Source: Branchiostoma belcheri | Taxonomy: Eukaryota; Chordata; Leptocardii; Amphioxiformes; Branchiostomatidae | NCBI RefSeq assembly: GCF_001625305.1 | Contig: NW_017804054.1 | Coordinates: 23,648 to 87,647, forward strand | Direction: 5' to 3' | DNA length: 64,000 nucleotides | Shown: positions 56,003 through 64,000 of the stretch, piece by piece | Layout: every line of letters begins with the position of its first letter | How positions within the stretch are numbered: the first letter of the stretch is position 1 | Program-made: the position numbers and the translations under genes | The notes under the pieces: generated by a model | What the model was told of the DNA's origin: nothing | Database searches by the model: none | What the model saw: only the letters and a program-made list of their open reading frames with translations

Positions 56003-57135
56003 ACCTTGAACAACATGGTCTAGACCATGTAGATGAACTTAACACAACAAAGTTAGAGGGACAGACATGGAACATGAAACTTTGAAAGGACGGCCTTCCA
56101 TAGTGTTCAAGAGGTGTGGTTGGGAAAGATTTTAGTACATCAATCCACATGGAGAATTTTGTTTTCTAATTCTATGACCAGACCAGAGGCAGTGCAGCTG
56201 TACATGTATTTGTCTTCCTTGTAATGGGATTAGGTATCACTTTTTCATGATTTGAAGTCCAATATCATGTTCCAACGTGACGTCACATTCCACCATTCTG
56301 ATTGATTCAGCCTGAAAGAATTAGACCTAGATTTGCTTGTGGTGTATCATACCAATTCAAACTTACCCGACAGTGTTCAGGTTTAGCCAATCAGAATGGT
56401 GGACAATACACAAGTCACAGTCGCGTGAATTCAAAAGTGTTGATAGCTATATCTATGCAAGTACTGAGGCTTGGAGATTATATTCAGACACTGTTTTGAC
56501 AACATGACATAATTGTTGGTTTAGTACAACAGAAACCCCTAGTATGTTAGATCAATGCAGGTTAAACTCTAGCCCCCTATAAAACTATTAATTCTAAAAG
56601 CTGTAGATTTGTAGTCTTTATATCAGAGTTTAATAATAATCATAATACAAGATAATTGTTGTTCTGTATATGTACTATCTTTGAAGTATTCGGGTGCTGA
56701 TTTTTATAATTGATAATGAATAAGACTCTAAGGAGTTTTGAATCACAATTTTTACGGATTTATTTTTGCGTTCTTCCTGATAACAATAGTCAAGGAATGA
56801 AAGGCAAATAGTCAAGGAATGAAAGGCAAAGAAACAATATGGAGCCAGCATGGAAAATATTCTAAAGGTGCCTTTGCAGTGTCATATTTCACTGAAAGAC
56901 TTAAAGTTAGACGCCGCAGAGACACTTTTGAGTACAAGCCTTAGGTTTATTATTTATGCTGTATCAAGGTCCTAATTTAGCGCCACCCAGTCTCGGGTGA
57001 AGGTACTGCAGCCACTGGCCTCACCTTCCATAAAATCCTTTTTCATTGTCATTTTGCCTTTCAATTTGGATAAGGCAACACTGACTTAATTTTATGAATG
57101 GCATCCTCAGGTTAATAAAGTTTGGCCAGTTTTAA
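56003..57135 (+). other. 3' UTR of the long isoform
   Basis: AT-rich, non-coding, ending shortly after AATAAA at 57114-57119. A copy of the palindromic repeat unit (GCGCCACCCAGT ... GGTACTGCAGCC) lies inside it at about 56978-57024. Confidence 0.75.
57114..57119 (+). terminator. Poly(A) signal of the long isoform
   Basis: AATAAA, the canonical signal about 1.1 kb after the stop codon at 56000. Confidence 0.7.
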
Positions 57136-57177
57136 AAAAGAAATACTTGAATTGAATGAATTTAATTTTTTCCTCCT

Positions 57178-57345
57178 TAAAATGTCATAAACTGTGTGGT
57201 AGAACTATATTGAAGTTTTGGCGGTAACGTTACACATATCGCCGATCTCGTCGTGTTTTTAAGACAAAAATGCGGATTTCCCGACCTGGTGAATTTTGGA
57301 GAAGACAAGAAAATGATATTATTAAAGTACAAAATATGCATGTAC
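57178..57345 (+). repeat. Partial copy of the cassette repeated at 58.1-60.3 kb
   Basis: Shares GGTAGAACTAT...GAAGTTTT and AAATGCGGATTTCCCGACCT with the three fuller copies downstream. Confidence 0.7.
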
Positions 57346-57489
57346 ACCCCTTTCTTTTCAAAGACACACGGCGACAGTTGACATCTTCTAGATCTTTGTA
57401 GAAATCTTAGTTTTTCCACAATAATACTTTTTCTAATGGCTGGTATTAGCAACGTGCATGGCCATTCTACGCTCTCCACCTGTTTCACG

Positions 57490-58135
57490 GGATGCACTTG
57501 ACCGCAACACGGTCCTAAGTTAGCGCCGCCCAGTGACAGCTGAAAGTACTGCAGCTATTGGCCTCAAATCCCGCCGCCATAATCGGGCTGCCCTTGACCG
57601 TAACACGGTGTCAATTTAGCGCCGCCCAGTGGCGGTTCAGGGTACTGCAGCCGCTGGCCTCATCTCCCACGATCGGGTTGCATTTGACCGTGACATGGTC
57701 CGAATTTAGTGCCGCCCAGTGGCGGTTCAGGGTACTGCAGCCGCTGGCCTCATCTCCTGTCACAATCGAGCTGCATCTGACCGTGACATTGTCCTTATTT
57801 AGCGCCGCACAGTGACATGTCGGTAGTGTATTCTTGTTACGTAATGTGATTTTCTTCATTCAAAGCTTGTATAATCATCGATATCTCATAAACTCAGGCT
57901 TTATTTAGCTGCTAGACCAGTTTCTCCTGAAACCTTTCGCACAGTCTTATCAAGGTCAGAATTGCTGATTCCGTACGACGGCTGCAGTACCTTCAACCGC
58001 CACTGTGCGGCGCTAAATCAGGACCGTGTCACGGTCAAGTGCAGTCCGATTGTGACAGTTGGATATGAGGCCAGCGGCTGCAGTACTTTCAGCCGACACT
58101 GGGCGGCGCTAAAAGACCACCGTGTCAGAGTCATG
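57490..58135. repeat. About 100-bp tandem repeat with embedded palindrome, both orientations
   Basis: Direct units at about 57500-57825 share GCGCCGCCCAGTGGCGGTT, GGTACTGCAGCC and GCTGGCCTCA, plus the palindromic GACCGTGACACGGTC or variants. Two units at 57965-58135 are inverted (CGGCTGCAGTAC ... GGCGGCGCTAAA). Open frames across it are by-products. Confidence 0.85.
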
Positions 58136-58780
58136 TAAAAATGGTGGTTTGCTTCGGCGGGAATGCTTCTTATTTTTGTAACTTTACAACTTTCCAGGTA
58201 CTTTTAAACGTTTTGTCCTTAGAATGTCTTTCTAAGTTATGTGGTAGAACTATGGGAAGTTTTCGCAGCATATCTATTGCCATTCACGCGGTGTTTGGAG
58301 GAGAAAATGCGGGTTTCTTGACCTGGAGAATTTTGGGGAAGAAAACAAAATGGCGAAATACATTGGAAAGTGTGTGGTTTGGAGATAGCTTCGCTTTTTC
58401 GTACAGGTAATCAACAAACTATTTGACAATATTCCATAGCAACAAGGGTAAGAAAACGTCGTGAGTTCATATTTGTGAAAAGGACTACGGTAACATAAAC
58501 TTTCTTTTGTTTTTCTCGGCGTGGTTATAACCACCTGTTGGAATGTGCACGTGTGCGTAATGATTTTCCCTCCCAAACCTCGCGTAAACAAGGTTGGAAG
58601 TTTCAAATCGTCGAAATACAAGGCATAAAAACGTTTTGAAATTTCGTAATTTTTGTAAACGTGTGATAGAAATACTTGGTGAAGGTTTGTTGAAGGTGTC
58701 TTCTTAATTAAATTAAAAGCTTTTTGGACAGGACCGATTCAACACCTGTGTATAATAAGCACGTGGTGCATGGTTCATTC
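58134..58780 (+). repeat. Promoter/first-exon-like cassette, copy 1
   Basis: Starts AAAAATGGTGGTTTGCTTCG with GGCGGGAATG, then GGTAGAACTATGGGAAGTTT, a GGAGAAAATGCGG segment, GTGTGGTTTGGAGATAGCTT and TTTCGTACAG|GTAATC. Its small frame is broken by TAG. After the donor-like site comes AACAAACTATTTGAC...CCATAGCAACAAGGGTAAG, shared with copy 2. Confidence 0.7.
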
Positions 58781-58781
58781 A

Positions 58782-59620
58782 AAATGGCGCTTTGGTACGG
58801 CGGGAATGTTCTGGGTTGTTAATTTTGTGCAACTTTTCGGGTACTTTTTCGAGTTTTTGTCGGCAGAATGTCTCTCTAAACTGTGCGGTGGAACTATGGA
58901 AGTTTTAGAAGTAGATTAATTGCCGTTCTCGTGGTGTTTTTAGGAGAAAATGCGGATTTCTGACCTGGTGGATGTTTGGCAAGACAACAAAATGGCGAAC
59001 AATTGCGTGGTTTGGAGACGACGTCGCTTTTTCGTTCAGGTAAACAACAAACTACTCGGCAGACATTATTCCATAGCAATAAGGGTAAGAACATATCAAA
59101 GTCAACAAGTTATATTCTGTAAAAATGGTGTATTTCTGTAACTTGAGCGACCACTTCTAATTTGAGACCGGCTTTGAAAGAGTCAATTTTGCCGCGTTTT
59201 CTTAAACATTTTCCGTGCATTGTGTATGTTAAATGTATGTATAGGTCTTATTGGTCAATTATACAACATTGTAAGTTCATATTTGTCAAAAGCAATAGTA
59301 TACGATAACATAAATTGCGTTTTGTTTTTCTCGGCGTGGTTCAGAGCACCTGTTGGCATGTGCACGTGTGCATAATTAAATCCCTCTGGTGTTCCCTCCC
59401 AAACCTCGCGTAAATAACGTTAAGGGTGGAAACTCAAAGGTTCAAATCGAAATAAACACGTCATAAAATTTGTTAACTTCATTCTGTAATTTTTTGTAAA
59501 CGTTTAATAGAAAGACTGAGTTAACCGTTTTGGTAGATGGAGCTGTCTTTGTAATTAAATTAGCTTATTGGACAGGGCCGTTTGAACAAGTGTAAAAGCA
59601 CGCTTTGCATGGTTAGTTAA
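58782..59620 (+). repeat. Promoter/first-exon-like cassette, copy 2
   Basis: Same order of blocks: AAAATGGCGC, CGGCGGGAATGTTCTGGG, GGTGGAACTATGGAAG, GGAGAAAATGCGGATTTC. Then an ATG at 58991 reads MANNCVVWRRRRFFVQ up to CAG|GTAAAC. Ends with the shared TTTTTCTCGGCGTGGTT ... CCTCCCAAACCTCGCGTAAA block. Confidence 0.7.
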
Positions 59621-59621
59621 A

Positions 59622-60330
59622 AATGGCGGTTTAGTAGTCAGAAAATGTTCTGGGTTGTACATGTTCATGATTTTTGTGAAACTTTTCGGGTACTTTTTCA
59701 AGTTTTTGTCGACAGAATGTCTTTGTAACAAGTGGTGGAACGGTGGGAAGTTTTCGAAATCGTTAATTCTCGTTCTCGTGGTGTTTTCAGGAGAAAATGC
59801 GGATTTCCTGATCTGGAGAATTTTTGGCAAAGACAAAATGGATCAGAATTGCTTGGTTTGGAGACGACGTTGCTATTTCGTATCGGTAAGTAAGTAACAA
59901 ACTATTTGGCAGACATTATGTTGAAGAACATGTCATATTCCACAAGAAACGGTGTAGATCTGTAACTTCCGAGGGACCGTTCCTTATCTTCTTCTTCCTT
60001 GGGATGCCCACCTTCAAATCAGTGTTGAACATTCTGGCATGTTGAGGAGGTCAGAGGTTTGAGACAGCCTGTCAAAGAGTCAATTTTGCCGCGTTTTCTC
60101 GAACGTTTTCCATGTGCGATGTGTGCCAAATATGTGAATCCAGATCTCATTCACCAAGTATACAACGCTGCAAATTCAAATTTGTAATAAAAATAATAAT
60201 GCACTCATAAAAATAATGCACTCATAAAAACTATCTTTTGTTTTTAAAAACACCTGTTGGAATGTGGACATCTCCAAATTAAATTAAACCCCAAAGTCAA
60301 ACTGAAATGCCAGTGGTCCAATCATTCTGT
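59622..60330 (+). repeat. Promoter/first-exon-like cassette, copy 3
   Basis: AAAAATGGCGG, GTTCTGGGTTGT, GGTGGAACGGTGGGAAGTTT, GGAGAAAATGCGGATTTCCT. Then ATG at 59838 reads MDQNCLVWRRRCYFVS up to TCG|GTAAGT. Its 3' part is more diverged. Confidence 0.7.
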
Positions 60331-60595
60331 GCCTAGTTTATTTGAATTTTGTATTATACAGCTTCAGATGAAGAGCTTTTAGTTTTTAGTAGTCTTGCTT
60401 TTAATGTTTTATGTGGTTGCTACTGTCACATTGTTTCATGGTGTTTGTAATGAACAAATGTTTTTAAATATCGACTTTAACCTTTAGGAATGACATGATG
60501 ATACATACCATGTAAATTATCTAGCCAACAGCATTTTTATTAAATTAATAGAGCCGGAAAACTTTGATTTATTCTTTATGTTGACAGAACTGATA

Positions 60596-60632
60596 ATAAC
60601 TTGTGACTATCTAATAGATAGTCACAAGTTAT
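60596..60632. repeat. Perfect 17-bp palindrome with 3-nt loop
   Basis: ATAACTTGTGACTATCT, loop AAT, then its exact reverse complement. It is not followed by a clear U-tract. Confidence 0.9.
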
Positions 60633-60639
60633 AATACTC

Positions 60640-62375
60640 TTCATAGAATCATGTAGCTGTCTGTTTCCGGAGGGTTAGCTAGCTGTGGTAGTCCTGAGGA
60701 GAGGAGACTTGAGTGATGACAGAGGCACCAGAGTAGACCAGGTGAGAAAATTTGGATTCTATATTTTCCCAACCATGTTTGGAGTTGTTTGAAACAAGCA
60801 TGTAACTTCTAATGTTGTATAGTTAGGTGGCTGCTGACTGATGCAATAGTGATCATGGCTCCTGTCTAAACCTGAGAAGTTTGGACCAGACCAGACTTGG
60901 TGATTTTAAGGCTCAAGAGTGAAATGAAGAGTTTGTACAGGTGAGACAATGCTTGACAAATTTTGTTATTTTTGTTTGTTATTTATTAAGAACTCTGTGA
61001 CACACCAATGACATTAAAAACATTCCTTAGGTTTTAAGAATGTATCAAATTTTTCTTTCGCAATCATTAAATGTTGCCTGGAAATATGGGGTTTTGAGAT
61101 GACACTTTAAGACTAACTATTCTTGCATATACAATGTAGTTAGGTGTGTCCTGATGTTCCTGTTCTGAGAAACCTGTGATGAGGGGCGACATCGGTCCAA
61201 ACCAGGCCGACATCGGTCCAAACCAGGCCAGACGAGGACTACCGGTAGTTGACTTGAAGACACAGTGGAGTGAAGAGTCTGTACAGGTGAGAATGCTTTA
61301 CAGCTTATGTATTGCATGTACTACTATATTTCTTTGATGTGTTCAGAACACTCTACCAGTAGCATGCTTAAAATAACTTTCTTTATATTACAACTTTCTA
61401 CAACCAAACAGGCAAACTTTAAGGTTCTATCATGTGATTGTGCAATTTTATCATAATTAAGTATCTTATATTGTCATTCCGTATTGCCTTTGGTTTTTAA
61501 ACATCATAATAATACTCCTTTCATGTCTTTGTGTTGTAAGGGTCAGATGTGGGAGACACCTGATGGTTGCAGACTTCTGTCCAAACCAGTTCACTTGAAG
61601 GCACAGAGTTTATCCAGGTGAGATACAGGTTTACAACTTTCAACATTTTGCTTTTTTGGAAAGGCCATATCTTTAAAAAATACCTTTTCATTTCCTTGAG
61701 TCATTCAGTGTTTTTTTTTACTTTTGCATCATGCTGATTATCCTTTTATGTCACTAGGTGTGTTCTGATCAATCATTACTTACAGGTATGTTCATTAAGT
61801 GTTTCCCAGGGATGTTTTTTGCATTATGCTAATTATCCTTTCATATCATTAGGTGTGTGCTGAAAGTCAGCTGTCCTGTCTGGGAGAAACCTACGATGAC
61901 GGCTCAGCAAACCAGTGGACTTGAAGATGCTGAAGGAAATGAAGACATTCCAAAAGTAAGTCTCTGTATTTCATAACCTAAGTCATGCTTAGAATAACAC
62001 GTCACCCATCCAGTCACTTAACCTTGCACTGATTTTAATCACACAGAATGTCACATTTTCTAGACTCCTTTTCACATCTCCAAAAAATTAGAACCATGAA
62101 AGAGGTCAATATAGTGTCTCCAGTACAACCTCCTTGTTCCCATATTGCACTTTCAGTCATTTGAGATGCAGCATGTCACACTTTTATGGATTGTTTTTCC
62201 AGCACTTTGGACCTTTACAGGCCGCTGAACATTTAGCTTAGTAACATTCTAACTGTCATAAACTTGCATGTTGGGTGACAATATCTTGCATTAGTAAGGC
62301 CAGTGACTTTTGTTTCTTTGTCTTCAAGATGTGGACCCGGAGACCAGGCAACAGGCAGAACCAGACTTCGTAGGT
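60640..62375 (+). other. Duplicated exon-like units with conserved splice donors
   Basis: Related segments end in CCAG or ACAG followed by GTGAGA at 60740, 60940, 61286 and 61618, the last three about 335-345 bp apart. A further unit ends AAAA|GTAAGT at 61955. They share GTCCAAACCAG and GACTTGAAG. Two contain short open starts: 61179-61286 (36 codons, MRGDIGPNQADIGPNQ...) and 61896-61955 (20 codons, MTAQQTSGLEDAEG...). The latter could join an exon at 62329 that stops at TAG 62371-62373. This looks like a spliced transcript or the 5' end of another gene; I do not recognise it. Confidence 0.4.
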
Positions 62376-62507
62376 AGGGCTGTGTAAAAGAAGATGGGGA
62401 GGTGTGAGTATGGTTTCTTTGTTAACACAAGACAACACTCCACATGCACACACTTGCACTCACATTTCTCTTTGCTCTTTTTTCTTGCCCTCACATTTCT
62501 CTTTTTT

Positions 62508-64000
62508 CATTTAACGTTTATTGTAGCCGGCGACTTCAATTTCATGTTGAGCATTACACTGAAAAATTCTTCATATTGTATGGTTGAATGCCGAATTGCC
62601 CCTAAATTGTTGCTTCAGACCTTAACACTTAAATTCTCCTGCCGAAAAACTGTATCTTAGCCGGCCACATTAATTCCTTAGTCATCCTCTTCATATTGTA
62701 TAAATGCCAAATTGCCTCCAAAATTGTCGCTTTGGACCTTTCTTTACACTTAAATTCTCTATCTTTGTATTAATTCCACACTAATTCCTTGTTTAGTCCA
62801 TTTTCCCGCCCAAAAAAAATTAATTGGCACCCTCACCTGGTTAATTAATTGGATTAAGTTTTCCCGCCAAAAAACTTAGTATATAGAGCACTCTAACCTT
62901 GAACTTGTGCCCCCCTCCCTACTCTTCCTGCCCACCTCCCACACTTCTTCCACAACTCAGAGTATGTTTAGTTACACTGTTGTCTGGACTTCTTTGAACA
63001 TGTAGTCACCACACTCTGCTACACAAACACTTTGTTGATCGAGTGCAGTTTTTCCACCACTTAGACTTTAGAATAATCTCTCGCTCTCCTGGTTGGTCAG
63101 TGCACTAAGTGTACTCCCGGGGGATGTCTTTTCGGAGACATTGATGCTTCGACACATCAGTATACCAGTGCAATTGACTGACCAGGAGAGCGAGAGATTA
63201 TTCTAAAGTCTAAGTGGTGGAAAAACTGCACTCGATCAACAAAGTGTTTGTGTTACAGCAGAGTGTGGTGACTACATGTTCGAAGAAGTCCAGACAACAG
63301 TGTAACTAAACATACTCTGAGTTGTGGAAGAAGTGTGGGAGGTGGGCAGGAAGAGTAGGGAGGGGGGCACAAGTTCAAGGTTAGAGTGCTCTATATACTA
63401 AGTTTTTTGGCGGGAAAACTTAATCCAATTAATTAACCAGGTGAGGGTGCCAATTAATTTTTTTTGGGCAGAAAAATGGACTTGTGGAATTAGTGTGGAA
63501 TTAATACAAAGATAATTCAAGTGTAAACAAGAACGGTCTAAAGCGACTATTTTGGGGGTAATTTGGCATTCATACAAAACGAAGAGGATGACTAAGGAAT
63601 CAATGCGGCCGGCTAAGATACAAAGTTTTTCGGCTGGAGAATTTAAGGTCCAAAGCGACAATTTTAGAGGAAATTTGGTATTCATACATTATGAAGAGGA
63701 TAACAACGTGGAATTCATACAGCCGGGTTAGATGCGAAGTTTTTCGGCGGAAGAATTTAAGTGTAAAGGTCTGAAGCAACAATTTAGGGGGCAATTTGGC
63801 ATTTATACAATATGAAGAGGATGACTAAGGAATCAATGTGGCCGGCTAAGATACACAGTTTTTCGGCAGGAGAATTTAAGTGTTAAGGTCTGAAGCAACA
63901 ATTTAGGGGTAATTTGGCATTCAACCATACAATATTAAGAATTTTTCAGTGTTGCTTGCTATGAAATTTAAGTCGCCGGCTACAGTAAACATTAAATGGC
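62508..64000. mobile_element. Large foldback (inverted-repeat) element, right end cut by window
   Basis: 62508-63100 is matched in reverse complement by 63178-64000, around a 77-bp spacer. Arms agree closely near the centre (CTCGCTCTCCTGG with CCAGGAGAGCGAG) and out to GTAGCCGGCGAC on the left and GTCGCCGGCTAC at 63973 on the right. The arms hold tandem subunits of about 110-120 bp carrying GGCCGGCTAAGATAC and TTTTTCGGC; the right arm has more copies. No transposase ORF, so it is a non-autonomous foldback or MITE-like element. Confidence 0.9.

Noticed and set aside
57558-57859. ORFs on both strands in the GC-rich repeat
   Set aside because: They follow the tandem unit, read a repeated phrase, and have no start context or splice partners.

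Overview
The window is eukaryotic nuclear DNA, and almost all of it is one long, intron-rich, plus-strand gene. About 67 constitutive coding exons plus four optional ones (1973-56002) join in frame with compatible splice phases. They encode an approximately 3316-residue protein, or about 3370 with two optional in-frame exons. The protein has a signal peptide, 27 extracellular cadherin (EC) repeats, a membrane-adjacent domain, one transmembrane helix and a cytoplasmic tail. Order, length (human CDH23 is about 3350 residues), tell-tale motifs in many repeats, the membrane-proximal domain and the cytoplasmic NTNKYSFEGANPIWLDP block identify it as a cadherin-23 (CDH23) ortholog. CDH23 is the upper half of the hair-cell tip link in vertebrates.

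The organism is an invertebrate. I infer a cephalochordate (amphioxus, Branchiostoma) from the strong vertebrate-like CDH23 match with compact introns, the dense mix of MITEs, tRNA-derived SINE-like pieces and intronic minisatellites, and apparent heterogeneity of repeats. The sequence alone does not prove this.

Layout. 1-1972: TG/AG microsatellite, then upstream/5' flank with no recognised gene. 1973-2051: signal-peptide exon, too short to stand out as an ORF but exactly phased to the next exon. 2499-47990: EC1-EC27, exons mostly 50-230 bp; exons 21 (732 bp) and 37 (588 bp) are unusually large. 47902-50992: membrane-adjacent domain, with an optional 18-nt microexon. 51330-51457: transmembrane exon. 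51855-56002: cytoplasmic tail with a Gly/Pro/Ala-rich cassette exon and two candidate alternative last exons, one ending in the PDZ-ligand-like sequence QTRL. 56003-about 57135: 3' UTR with AATAAA at 57114.

Compared with vertebrate CDH23 as I remember it, the total of 27 EC repeats is kept but their make-up is not. EC1-7 match human EC1-7, EC8-20 match human EC11-23 and EC24-27 match human EC24-27. Equivalents of human EC8-10 are therefore missing, and three extra repeats (EC21-23 here) sit between the human EC23 and EC24 equivalents.

Introns carry a recurring minisatellite family built on TTCAGCACCAAGGACAGG in both orientations, a 20-bp satellite, a MITE family with GGCCACACCAATTT ends, SINE-like tRNA-derived fragments and a 190-bp near-perfect duplication. 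Downstream (57.1-64 kb) I recognise no known protein gene. That region holds a palindromic tandem repeat in both orientations, three or four tandem promoter/first-exon-like cassettes, a series of duplicated exon-like units with conserved splice donors, and a foldback element of about 1.5 kb that runs to the right edge of the window.
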